The position numbers were made by a program, and so were the translations under genes. Under the pieces are notes generated by a model. The model was not told the origin of the DNA, searched no databases, and saw nothing but the letters and a program-made list of their open reading frames with translations. From Pseudomonadota bacterium (lineage in GTDB: Bacteria > Desulfobacterota > Binatia > UBA9968): a stretch of 54,032 nucleotides of DNA. Where the stretch lies: NCBI GenBank assembly GCA_021324155.1, contig JAJPJQ010000052.1, positions 1 through 54,032 on the forward strand, written 5' to 3'. Position 1 is the stretch's first letter, and each line of letters opens with the position of its first letter. Below, piece after piece: positions 25,244 through 33,300 of the stretch.

Positions 25244-26290
25244 CTACTTCCAAAGCTCCTTGAAGAATCCCGAGCGCCGCAATTCCTCTACGTACCGGTT
25301 GTCGTAGTAGGCGCTCATCGGCGTCGCGGCGGCGGCTTTCGCGTCGACCAAATTCGCCTGAACCATTTCCTTGACGATGTCGCGAATCGCCGCTTCGGGA
25401 ACGAGCGGCTCTTTCGCGAAGCTCTCGGCCGCGAACGCCGCGATCCGGTCAGCTAGAACGGCGTCCTTCACCGGCATCCATTTGTTCATCACTTTCTTTG
25501 TGAATTCCCGGTCCGTGACGATCACCTTCGTGGCCTGTGCGACGCTCTTGAGCAAACGCAGCAGGCCGTCGGGGTTCTTTTCCACGGCCGAGCGCTTCGC
25601 GACGATGCCGTTGGTGATGAAATTGGCCCCGCCTTTTTGCAGATCGGCGGGCGTAACCAGCTCGTTGAATCCCTGAGACTTCAATTGAAAATTGTACGGC
25701 GGGCTCACTACGGCGGCGTCAATAGTACCGTTCACGAGCCCCGCGGCCTCCTCCGGCTGCCCGCCCATTTGCAGGATAGTGACGCCTTTTAGACCGTAAA
25801 CGTCCATGGCCGTCTGCAGAGCAAAATGGGTCACAGTGCCGAGACGGCTCACGCCGATTTTTTTGCCGGAGAGATCCTGCGGCTTTGCGATCTCCGCCTT
25901 TGTCATGACCGATTGCGTGAAGCGCGGCACGGTGGCCGCGACTTGAATGATGTCGCCGCCTCTCAAGACATTTGAGATGACCGCCGGCCCGCCCGAGCCG
26001 GCGACGTCGGCAGCGCCGGAGAGCATAGCTTGAAACAGCGCCGATGAAGCGCCGATGAATATAACATCGACGTCGATGCCATTCTTCTCGTAGAGGTGCG
26101 CTTCGCGCGCCACGAACAAAGGCAGGCTGTTTATGCCGACAGGCGAGAAGGGCACAGGGACCTTTTTCAGCGCCTGCGCATCAACGGGTGGCGGCGTGCA
26201 AAACAGCGCCAGAAGAAGCGCGGGCAGACATTTTCTCACGACGCGTATTGCGTGTGAGGGTAGAACCCATCGCTTGCAAACATCGTTCAT
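25244..26290 (-). CDS. ABC transporter substrate-binding protein (NitT/TauT type)
   Basis: The start at 26290 follows AAGGAGG by eight bases; an earlier in-frame start is rejected. The 348-residue protein has a long signal region (about 1-38, with LPALLLALFCTPPPVDAQ). The first lobe is VPVPFSPVGINSLPLFVAREAHLYEKNGIDVDVIFIGASSALFQAMLSGAADVAGSGG, and the hinge is LSGKKIGVSRLGTVTHFALQTAMDVYG. It is divergent from another receptor gene at 26515. Their shared upstream region is 224 bases long. Confidence 0.85.
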   Translation of the reverse strand: MNDVCKRWVLPSHAIRVVRKCLPALLLALFCTPPPVDAQALKKVPVPFSPVGINSLPLFVAREAHLYEKNGIDVDVIFIGASSALFQAMLSGAADVAGSGGPAVISNVLRGGDIIQVAATVPRFTQSVMTKAEIAKPQDLSGKKIGVSRLGTVTHFALQTAMDVYGLKGVTILQMGGQPEEAAGLVNGTIDAAVVSPPYNFQLKSQGFNELVTPADLQKGGANFITNGIVAKRSAVEKNPDGLLRLLKSVAQATKVIVTDREFTKKVMNKWMPVKDAVLADRIAAFAAESFAKEPLVPEAAIRDIVKEMVQANLVDAKAAAATPMSAYYDNRYVEELRRSGFFKELWK

Positions 26291-26439
26291 GGCAAAGCCT
26301 CCTTTTTCGGACTTGCCGCCGCAATCAATCGACGGCGCCGCCACGAAGTGATCCCAAAACGCGGGTCAATAGCCCGACGGCAAATCTACAAGGCCGGCGG
26401 AAAGCCTGCAAGGGTGAAAAGATTGATCAAAAGGCCGGA

Positions 26440-26469
26440 TTGACGTTTCAGCGACGACGGCGATATGAT
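26440..26469 (+). promoter_or_regulatory. sigma70-type promoter for the binding-protein gene at 26515
   Basis: TTGACG at 26440-26445 and TATGAT at 26464-26469 are 18 bases apart. The transcript would start near 26476, leaving a leader of about 40 bases before the ATG. Confidence 0.6.
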
Positions 26470-26514
26470 CCGCGTATCTTCGCTATAGTGCCGCGTTGCG
26501 TCTGGAGACGATCC

Positions 26515-27504
26515 ATGAAGCGGTTGCCGCTCGTAACGATCGCCACGGCTTTAATAGCTTTCCTCTGCGGCGGGACTTTGCTTGCGCAGGAGCGGATGCG
26601 CATGGCGTGGGCCGGAACCTCACCGTCGAACACGCCGATCTGGGTCGCCGATCAGAAAGGCTTCTTCAAGAACAACGGGCTCAGCGCCGAAGTTATCGCG
26701 ATCAGCGCCAGCACGATCGCCATCCAGGCGCTGCTCACGGGGGAAGTCGAGTTCATTATCGCGCCTTCCGCGACGCTGGTCACGTCGCGCCTGGCAGGCG
26801 CCGACGCGATCATGGTCTCGACCAATCTGCCCTGGTTCATCGATCATATCGTGTCGATCGCCGATATCACGACGATGGAACAGCTGAAGGGCAAGATCGG
26901 TGGCGTCAATCGCCTCGGCACGACATCCGATATGACGCTGCGCCTCGCGCTCAGGCGCTTCGGTATCGACCCGGAGAAGGACACGAAGATCATCGCCACC
27001 GGCGAAAATCCCCAGCGCCTCGCCGCGCTATCGCGCAACGTCACGCAATTCACTCTGTTGAGCGAGCCTCTGGTGCGGGAAGCCGAGAAGATGGGATTCA
27101 GAGATTTGGCGGACATCGGCCCGCTCAAAATTCCCTATCACGTGAACGCGGTAGTGACGCGCGAGAAGACCGTCAAGGAGCGTCGGCCGCTCGTCCTCAA
27201 AGTCGTGCGCGCTTTCGCCGAAGCGCTGCACTTCATCAAGACCAACAAAGAAGAAACCAAGGCCCTGATCGGCAAGAATCTCAAAGTCAAGGATCCCGAA
27301 GGGCTAGAGCGCGCCTATCGCGCCTTCAGCGCTGCATTTCCGGAAATTCCGTATCCCAGCGCCGAAGGCGTCAAAACCCTGCTCGACGACATGGCGCCGC
27401 GGACGCCGAAAGCGGCGGCGGCCGACGCTAAAAGCTTCGTCGATATGAGTGTCGTACAGGAACTCGAGGCTTCGGGGTTCTTCAAACAGCTCTACAAAAA
27501 ATAA
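26515..27504 (+). CDS. ABC transporter substrate-binding protein (NitT/TauT type)
   Basis: The ATG at 26515 gives a proper signal peptide (KRLPLVTIATALIAFLCGGTLLAQE); a much longer open frame upstream lacks this and is not used. The 329-residue protein has the first lobe MRMAWAGTSPSNTPIWVADQKGFFKNNGLSAEVIAISASTIAIQALLTGEVEFI, a hinge LKGKIGGVNRLGTTSDMTLRLALRRFGIDPEKD, and the family closing DMSVVQELEASGFFKQLYKK. It has its own promoter and a terminator-like hairpin directly after the stop, so it appears to be a single-gene unit. Confidence 0.85.
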   Translation: MKRLPLVTIATALIAFLCGGTLLAQERMRMAWAGTSPSNTPIWVADQKGFFKNNGLSAEVIAISASTIAIQALLTGEVEFIIAPSATLVTSRLAGADAIMVSTNLPWFIDHIVSIADITTMEQLKGKIGGVNRLGTTSDMTLRLALRRFGIDPEKDTKIIATGENPQRLAALSRNVTQFTLLSEPLVREAEKMGFRDLADIGPLKIPYHVNAVVTREKTVKERRPLVLKVVRAFAEALHFIKTNKEETKALIGKNLKVKDPEGLERAYRAFSAAFPEIPYPSAEGVKTLLDDMAPRTPKAAAADAKSFVDMSVVQELEASGFFKQLYKK

Positions 27505-27507
27505 AAA

Positions 27508-27523
27508 GACGGCTTTCGCCGTC
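27508..27523 (+). terminator. hairpin between convergent genes
   Basis: GACGGC and GCCGTC form a six-pair stem around TTTC, four bases after the stop of the binding-protein gene. The following bases (CCTTTG) are only moderately T-rich, so termination may be partial or bidirectional with the convergent amidohydrolase gene. Confidence 0.5.
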
Positions 27524-27553
27524 CCTTTGAAAATATCAGCTCTCGCTCGCGGT

Positions 27554-28636
27554 CTACGTCAGCCCGTAAAATTTCCGCGGGTTGTCCTCGACGATCTTCG
27601 TATGCTGCCCGGCGGTGATTCCGCCGCTGTCCTTAAGCGTCTTGAGCGCGCCCAGCTCGGTCGACGAGTCGGCGTGGCCGTAATCGGTGCCGATCATCAA
27701 GGTATTTTCGCCCATGCAGCTCTTGATGAGATAGGGGACGTCGTCGCCGATCTGGCAGGTGACGAAAATGCCGCAGCGCTCGAGGAGATCGTCGGGCAGT
27801 CGGCTCCCGACTTTGTCGAGGCGCCGGCGCAGCTCGTAAATCACCCAGGGCACCCACGACGCCGCGGTCTCGATGAAACCAAAGCGCAGCTTGGGAAACA
27901 TTTTCGGGATGCCGCAGTTGATGATGCGGAACAGCGCCCCGACATTGAAGATACGGTATTGGTTGAAAAAATCCCGGCTGCCGTCGGGGTTGACCATCAT
28001 ATCGACGGCCGCCGCGCTGCCGTTCGACTGGTGCAACCCGATGCACAAGTCGATCTTTTGGGCTTCGTCGTACAACGGGAAAAAATAGGGATCGCTGATC
28101 TGGCGCGTTCCTTCCAATGGCCGCATGAAGATGCCGCACGCGCCGTTCTCCTTCGCGAAACGCAATTGATCGAGCGCGTCCCGCATGCTGAGGAGCGGCA
28201 GCGTCGCCATCCAGCGGAGCCGTCCGCCGCTGGTTTTCCAGACATCCGCCAGCCAGCGGTTATACGCGCCGCAGAGCGCGACTTCCGTGTCCGTGCGCTC
28301 GGTGCACTGATCGAGGAAAATGCTCGGGTAGAGCACCTGGATGTCGATGCCGAGCTCGTCCATATGCTCGATGCGCGCGTGCACGTCCGCCAGGTCGCGC
28401 GTCGCCATAGTCGTCGCGATGTCGCGGCCGATCTCGGCCGATCTTTTTTGCAGATCTTCCTTGCTGTTGAGGAAGCGAAACAGTCCGCGAATCTTGCCGT
28501 CAATGACCCAATGCGCCCGCTGGCTGCCGTCTTCGGGATGAAACAGCATCGGCCGGAATTTTTGCTCCGAAGGCGTCAAGTAATCCCAGGTCCGCGGGCT
28601 TTCGACCACATGAGCGTCGGCGTCGATCCATCCCAT
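27554..28636 (-). CDS. amidohydrolase family 2 protein
   Basis: A 360-residue cytoplasmic TIM-barrel hydrolase. The motifs are MGWIDADAHVVESPRTWDYL at the start, CIGLHQSNGS in the middle, FPKLRFGFIETAASWVPWVIYELRRRL at about 245, and IGTDYGHADSSTELG near the end. It lies 13 bases after the SDR gene on the same strand, so the pair is probably co-transcribed. A decarboxylase or hydrolase of a cyclic carboxylic acid, with the SDR acting on an alcohol or keto group of the same compound, would fit; this is inference. Confidence 0.85.
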   Translation of the reverse strand: MGWIDADAHVVESPRTWDYLTPSEQKFRPMLFHPEDGSQRAHWVIDGKIRGLFRFLNSKEDLQKRSAEIGRDIATTMATRDLADVHARIEHMDELGIDIQVLYPSIFLDQCTERTDTEVALCGAYNRWLADVWKTSGGRLRWMATLPLLSMRDALDQLRFAKENGACGIFMRPLEGTRQISDPYFFPLYDEAQKIDLCIGLHQSNGSAAAVDMMVNPDGSRDFFNQYRIFNVGALFRIINCGIPKMFPKLRFGFIETAASWVPWVIYELRRRLDKVGSRLPDDLLERCGIFVTCQIGDDVPYLIKSCMGENTLMIGTDYGHADSSTELGALKTLKDSGGITAGQHTKIVEDNPRKFYGLT

Positions 28637-28649
28637 GATGCCTCCGTGC

Positions 28650-29414
28650 CTAGTGCAGCACCGCGCCGCCGTTGACGAGAATCGTCTGGCCCGTCACGAA
28701 GGCGCTCAGGTCCGACAACAAATACAGCGCTGTGCCGACCAGATCTTCCGGCTGCTCAATGCGCTTGAGAATCCGCGTCGAGGCGGAGCGTTCGTAATTC
28801 TTCACGGCCGCTTCAGTAGCTTTTTCCTCGCTCATCGTCGCGCCGGGCGCGAGCGTATTCACGCGGATGTTGTCCGGCCCCAACTCGCGCGCGAGCGCGC
28901 GGCTGAAGCCGACGACCGCGGCTTTGGAAGTCACGTAGTGCATCATTGTCAAGCCGCCGTTGAACGCCATATTGGAGGAAATATTGACCACGCTGCCTTG
29001 CTTGTGCCGCTGCATTGCCGGCACGATCGCGCGGCTCGCCAGCCACAGGCCCTTGACGTTGACGGCGAACATTCGATCCCACGCTTCCTCGGTGATGTCC
29101 TGCCAGCTTCCCTTTTCCGCCGGCACGCTCATGAAGACCGCCGCGTTGTTGATCAGGCCGTCGATCTTGCCGTAAGCGTCGAGCGTTTTCTGCGCCATCT
29201 CCTGGCAGCTGGCGAAATTCGATACATCCAATGTAGTGGCGAGCGCCTTGCCGCCGCTGTCCTGAATCGCCTTGGCGACCCCTTCCGCCGCTCGGCCGTC
29301 GATGTCGCCGACAACGGCGGACCCGCCTTCGCGCGCGATGCCCAGGCAATAAGCTTTGCCGATGCCGTGCCCTCCGCCGGTCACGATAACGACTTTGCCG
29401 TCCAATAATCCCAT
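28650..29414 (-). CDS. short-chain dehydrogenase/reductase (SDR)
   Basis: A 254-residue classical SDR of the FabG/glucose-dehydrogenase type. The cofactor motif is VTGGGHGIG (TGxxxGIG) at about 10-18. D36/D60-type positions are GDIDGRAAEG and TLDVSNF, the NNA motif is INNAAVF, the catalytic serine is in NISSNMAF, and the YxxxK pair is YVTSK. The acidic residue after strand 2 (VVGDID) suggests NAD rather than NADP. The end LSAFVTGQTILVNGG is standard. It is cytoplasmic, with an unknown alcohol/ketone substrate, and probably heads a two-gene operon with the amidohydrolase. Confidence 0.88.
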   Translation of the reverse strand: MGLLDGKVVIVTGGGHGIGKAYCLGIAREGGSAVVGDIDGRAAEGVAKAIQDSGGKALATTLDVSNFASCQEMAQKTLDAYGKIDGLINNAAVFMSVPAEKGSWQDITEEAWDRMFAVNVKGLWLASRAIVPAMQRHKQGSVVNISSNMAFNGGLTMMHYVTSKAAVVGFSRALARELGPDNIRVNTLAPGATMSEEKATEAAVKNYERSASTRILKRIEQPEDLVGTALYLLSDLSAFVTGQTILVNGGAVLH

Positions 29415-29621
29415 CGCAGCGTCTCCCGGAAATCACCTACCGCGCTTAACATGGCCTGTCAAATACCTGTGGAAGCGTGTAATTGCAGCGATTCCGGCGC
29501 TGTGATCGATGCGTTGCGCCGTCCGCCGCTCCAGACCAAGAGATGCTTGCGAAATAGCAGCGACCTTCTTTCGCCTTCACGCCGTCCGCTGGTTATCTCT
29601 TAAATCATTCTTTCACACCGC

Positions 29622-29649
29622 TTGCGGACGGTTCGGCGCGTGCTAGGTC
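29622..29649 (+). promoter_or_regulatory. possible extended -10 promoter for the AhpD-like selenoprotein gene
   Basis: TTGCGG at 29622-29627 and TAGGTC at 29644-29649 are 16 bases apart, with TGC just before the -10. The arrangement resembles the one at 6615. The -10 match is modest. Confidence 0.35.
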
Positions 29650-29684
29650 TTATTCGTACGAGCATCCGAAAGGAGGGTTGTAAA

Positions 29685-30281
29685 ATGGCTTGGATTAAAA
29701 CGTTCGAGGAGAGCGAAGCGCGGGGCTTGCTTGCGTGGGTTTACCGGGTGATGCGCTGGACGCAGGGACGGGTACCGAACATCGTCAAAGTATCCAGCCT
29801 GCACCCGAGACTTCTGGTCACGCTGGGGCCATTGTTCCGCACGCTGATGGAAGGGCCGTCGCCGCTCAGCCGCGCGGAGCGGAAGATGGTCGCGATCGTC
29901 TCGTCCAGGGTGAACAACTGCTTCTATTGAACGGAGTCCAACGGAGAGTTTCTCCGTCAAGAGCTGAACGACGCTGAACTGGCCGATGCGCTGATGAAAG
30001 ACTATCGCAAAGCTGCGGTTACACCCGAGATCATGGAGCTGTTGTCCTTCGCCGAAAATGTGACGCGCGATGCGAGGCGAATTAGCTCGGACGACATCGC
30101 GCGGCTGCGCGCAGCCGGTTTCCCGGACCGTGCGATCCTCGACGCGGCGCACATTGCGGGCTTTTTCTGCTACATGAACCGTGTCGTGCAGGCACTCGGC
30201 GCGGATACCCGGCCCGATGTTGGCGACACTGTGGGAGAAAAACTCCGCAAAATTATGGTGAGCAAGCCGTTGCAGATTTGA
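29685..30281 (+). CDS. AhpD-like (carboxymuconolactone decarboxylase family) protein with in-frame UGA, probable selenocysteine (CxxU)
   Basis: AGGAGGG precedes the ATG at 29685. The frame reads MAWIKTFEESEARGLLAWVYRVMRW through SRAERKMVAIVSSRVNNCFY, meets TGA at 29928-29930, then continues without another stop for 116 codons (TESNGEFLRQELNDAELADALMKDYRKAAVTPEIMELLSFAENVTRDARRIS, and a typical FPDRAILDAAHIAGFFCYMNRVVQALG). Related peroxidase-like proteins have CFYC here, so TGA replaces the second cysteine of the redox CxxC (C79 and position 82). AhpD-like selenoproteins with a CxxU centre are known. A hairpin with a G-led loop stands at the right distance after the UGA. With Sec the product is 198 residues and would reduce peroxides or act in thiol redox chemistry. 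A sequencing error or true pseudogene is the alternative. Confidence 0.8.
29941..29957 (+). promoter_or_regulatory. candidate bacterial SECIS hairpin
   Basis: ACGGAGA and TCTCCGT form a perfect seven-pair stem around the three-base loop GTT. The loop begins 17 bases after the UGA at 29928-29930 and its first base is G. Both points agree with the general bacterial SECIS rules (apical loop roughly 16-37 bases downstream with a G among the first loop bases). An upstream ACGGAG copy at 29931 could form an alternative pairing. Confidence 0.65.
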
Positions 30282-30593
30282 GACGGTTTGTTTCTGCAGA
30301 AACTCAACATACCCCACAGAGACGCAGGGATACGCCGTCACTTCCGAAGCCGAATGGTCGCCATGAATTACGGCGATGTTTGGCCGTAAGTTCCTTCGGA
30401 GATTACCCGGGACTACAGCGGCGGAGGCGACGGTCCATCCCTGGCGAAAGCGATCAGGAATAGAGTGTTATTAAATGGTGTAATCCGAGACGCGAATGGC
30501 AACTGCAGCAAGCTGCCTCACGCCAATGTTTTAACATTGTCGGATAATGATTGCTCAAATCGGGCGAAGAGCGAAGGTCAGTCTAAAACCGTC
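30282..30593. other. about 310 bases between convergent genes, no gene seen
   Basis: A 61-codon open frame starting at 30278 has no ribosome site and a low-complexity charged sequence, so I do not call it. No clean terminator with a T-run was found. Confidence 0.4.
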
Positions 30594-31958
30594 TTATTTC
30601 CAGCACCCTTCCGCCGCGATTAGATCGAACACTTCCGTGAGGATGCCCGCCGCAGTGTCGACAGTTTCTTTGTCGATGGTGAGCGCGGGCTGAATGCGAA
30701 AGCGCGGCGCGTAGGCCATCGTGAGGAGACCCCGGCGGAGACATTCGTCGAAGATGCGGCGGCAGGTTTGTTGCCCGAGCGGCTCCTTGCTCTGTTTGTC
30801 GCGGACAAGGTCGATACCGATGAAAAGCCCGGCGCCGCGCACGTCTCCGACGAAGGGGTAGCGCTCGGTCCAGTTCGATAGCAATTCTAAAAAATGCGTG
30901 CCGACCCGGCGCGAGTTCTCGACCAGATCCTCGTCATCGATGATCCTGAGCGCGGCGGCGGCCGCCGCTGCAGCTAATGGATTGCCGCCGTAGCTCGACG
31001 AGGAGCCAGAGGGATTGGACCACGGTTTCGCCTGCACGATCTCGTCCGTCGAAATAATTCCGCTTATGGGCAAGCCGCCGCCGAACTGCTTGCCGATGGC
31101 GACGATATCGGGCTCGACGCCGGTGTGGTCGGTAGCCCAGAATTTCCCGGTGCGGCCGAATCCGGTGATCATCTCGTCCGCGATGAGCAGGGCGCCGAAG
31201 TCGCGTGCGACCTCCTTGATCGCTGGTAGGTATTCCGCCGGCGGGATGACGTTCCCGGCGGTGCCCTGCATCGGCTCGATCAGGAATGCGGCGACGGCGC
31301 CGGAGCTGTTCTGCTTCACTTGCGCGCGGGTCGCCTCGACGCAGGCGAGCCCGCAGGAAGGATATTTCAGCTTCAGCGGGCAGCGGTAGCAATCGCCGTA
31401 GGGGGCGATGTGCACGCCGGGAACCATCGGTCCGTAACCGTTCTTGAAGTCCGATCCCATCAGCGAGAGAACGCCCATCGTTTTTCCGTGAAAACCGCCG
31501 CTGAAGCTCACGAACTCGAATTTGCCTGTGTATGATTTCGCGAGCCGCAGCGCCGACTCGACCGCCTCGGCTCCACTCGAATAGAGCTGCGCGCGGTGCA
31601 GCGCGGCCGCGGGAGGGTGCGCGGCGAGGCGCTCGAAGAGCTCGACGCGCGCCGCGCTCGTGAAGCTTCCGACCGAGGCTTGCTCGACTTGCGCCTGCAC
31701 CGCTTTGACGTATTCGGGATGGCTGTGGCCGAGAGCGTTGACTCCGATGCCGCCGATGAGATCGAGCAGCGTGTTGCCGTCGGCGTCCGTGACGGCGCTG
31801 CCGCGCGCCTCTTTGACCGCGATGCCTGAGTAAAGCGCGAACCCTTGCAATCCCGGCGCGAGATGCGCGTCTTCGCGCGCGCGCAGCGCGCGACTTTTCG
31901 GTCCCGGAATCGGAGTTTGAATATGCGGCTTTTGATTCTTCGGCTGCTGGTGGCCCAC
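30594..31958 (-). CDS. class III aminotransferase (PLP-dependent, aspartate aminotransferase family)
   Basis: The GTG at 31958, seven bases after the GtrA stop, is taken as the start; the open frame extends further but into GtrA coding sequence. The 454-residue enzyme has TDADGNTLLDLIGGIGVNALGHSHP, the phosphate-binding SSGAEAVESALRLAKSYTG, LIADEMITGFGRTGKFWATDHTGVEPDIVAIGKQFGGGLPISG with the PLP lysine in GKQFGGG, and RIQPALTIDKE near the end. A four-cysteine insertion (CYRCPLKLKYPSCGLAC) occurs in GABA- and diamine-type members. It transfers an amino group between a 2-oxo acid and an omega-amino compound or keto sugar. Its operon partners suggest a head-group or lipid role. Confidence 0.85.
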   Translation of the reverse strand: MGHQQPKNQKPHIQTPIPGPKSRALRAREDAHLAPGLQGFALYSGIAVKEARGSAVTDADGNTLLDLIGGIGVNALGHSHPEYVKAVQAQVEQASVGSFTSAARVELFERLAAHPPAAALHRAQLYSSGAEAVESALRLAKSYTGKFEFVSFSGGFHGKTMGVLSLMGSDFKNGYGPMVPGVHIAPYGDCYRCPLKLKYPSCGLACVEATRAQVKQNSSGAVAAFLIEPMQGTAGNVIPPAEYLPAIKEVARDFGALLIADEMITGFGRTGKFWATDHTGVEPDIVAIGKQFGGGLPISGIISTDEIVQAKPWSNPSGSSSSYGGNPLAAAAAAAALRIIDDEDLVENSRRVGTHFLELLSNWTERYPFVGDVRGAGLFIGIDLVRDKQSKEPLGQQTCRRIFDECLRRGLLTMAYAPRFRIQPALTIDKETVDTAAGILTEVFDLIAAEGCWK

Positions 31959-31965
31959 AGTATCG

Positions 31966-32382
31966 TCAGGCGTAGGTTTGACGGTTAAAGACGAAGTGCC
32001 GATGCAGGGGAAAATTGAACAGAAGGCCCACTGATATCGCAACGATGAGGCGCGAGAGCGCGTAGTGCAGATGAACGTAATCGGTCAGCAAGTACACGCC
32101 CGCAGTGTTGAGCGCGAGACTGACCGCTGAGACCACGGCGTAGCGGACGACCTGTCCGTGAAGGGCCTCGTGCTCCGCCGTAAAGGTCCAATGTCGCCCG
32201 AGAAGGAAGTTGACGACGGCGCCGATGAACGCGCCGCTCGCCGTGGCCGCGACGTACCAGACGCGGGCGACTTCGGCCAAGAAAACCATCGAGCTGAAAT
32301 CGACGAGAGTCGCCGTGAGCGACGCGACCTGCGAGCGCCTGAGCGACACCAGCAGCGGCGGCGGCGGAAGCCGTCGTTTCAT
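31966..32382 (-). CDS. GtrA-family membrane protein
   Basis: A 138-residue protein with four hydrophobic helices and the family pattern SQVASLTATLVDFSSMVFLAEVARVWYVAATASGAFIGAVVNFLLGRHWTF through LLFNFPLHRHFVFNR. GtrA-type proteins are thought to flip polyprenyl-linked sugars or otherwise assist cell-surface glycan synthesis in the inner membrane. The start overlaps the stop of the CDP-alcohol phosphatidyltransferase gene (ATGA), so the two are translationally coupled. Confidence 0.85.
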   Translation of the reverse strand: MKRRLPPPPLLVSLRRSQVASLTATLVDFSSMVFLAEVARVWYVAATASGAFIGAVVNFLLGRHWTFTAEHEALHGQVVRYAVVSAVSLALNTAGVYLLTDYVHLHYALSRLIVAISVGLLFNFPLHRHFVFNRQTYA

Positions 32383-33230
32383 CGCGAGTGCTCCATACCG
32401 GCGGAGCGGCGAGGCTCCACCGCTTCGACGATCGTCGGTTCCTCCAGCGTTTTAGCGCGTGGCTCCTCCCGCGCGCGCAGCGCTCGCGCGATCGACCACA
32501 ATCGAGCGACCGCGGAGATATTCGCAGCGACCGCGACGATGGCGAGAGCTACGAGCATCGGATATCCAATGGGGACGGCGCCGGCGGGCGGCGCTTCCAG
32601 CCAAGGTATTGTGATCGCCGACAGCATGGCGCCGCCATCAAGATAGACGGCGCGTTCCGGCCGTCGCATGTTGCCCCTCGGCGGTTCGATATTCATCGCT
32701 TCCGCCTTCGCGCTCGAATAGCTCACCATAAAGCTCCCGAGGAGCGCGAACAGCGCTAGCAGCTGCAGCGCGGGATGGGCGCGATAATAAACGATGAGGC
32801 CGGCGAGAAAGAAAAATTCGGCATAGCGGTCGACGGTCGCGTCGAGCAGCTCCCCAGCGTCCGAATTGGCCTTAGTGATTCGCGCGACCATGCCGTCGAG
32901 GCAATCGAGCGCGCTGGAGAGCGCCGCGCACACCGCGGCGAAGCCGAAATGGCCGACGCTCAAACAAGCGCCCGCCGCGAAGCCGAACGCGAGCGAGGCC
33001 CACGAGACCTGATTGGGGCTGATTTGCATGGAAGCGAGGAACTGTGCGGCGGGCAGAAATCCCCAGTAGCCCAGCTCCATGACACCTTTGCCGAGCAGCC
33101 AGCTCCCGCCTTGCCGATCGGTGCGCTCGAAACGGGCGCGACCCTTGACAACGAGCCTTAGGATATAAGCCGCGGCGATCGATAAAATAAGCAGAGTGAG
33201 AGTCAAGGCGTATTTGCCATCCGCATTCAT
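32379..33230 (-). CDS. CDP-alcohol phosphatidyltransferase family protein
   Basis: The start at 33230 follows GGAG. The 283-residue inner-membrane enzyme contains the full signature DGMVARITKANSDAGELLDATVDR, matching D-G-x2-A-R-x8-G-x3-D-x3-D, at about residues 135-160. Six or so hydrophobic segments surround it. Such enzymes join a CDP-activated lipid or alcohol to a second alcohol (inositol, glycerol phosphate, serine). An extra N-terminal helix with a charged loop, and a basic/acidic tail of about 40 residues, go beyond the core. Next to an oxidoreductase and an aminotransferase it may make a non-standard phospholipid or phosphodiester. Confidence 0.87.
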   Translation of the reverse strand: MNADGKYALTLTLLILSIAAAYILRLVVKGRARFERTDRQGGSWLLGKGVMELGYWGFLPAAQFLASMQISPNQVSWASLAFGFAAGACLSVGHFGFAAVCAALSSALDCLDGMVARITKANSDAGELLDATVDRYAEFFFLAGLIVYYRAHPALQLLALFALLGSFMVSYSSAKAEAMNIEPPRGNMRRPERAVYLDGGAMLSAITIPWLEAPPAGAVPIGYPMLVALAIVAVAANISAVARLWSIARALRAREEPRAKTLEEPTIVEAVEPRRSAGMEHSR

Positions 33231-33300
33231 CTTCCGCTCCCTAAGCCCGTCCGCCCCGGTCATTCATCGCCATGTCGAAGGCGCAGGCGGCAATTGTCGC

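Noticed and set aside
27449-28675. 408-codon plus-strand frame
   Set aside because: It is antisense to the amidohydrolase on the minus strand, with no recognisable domain.
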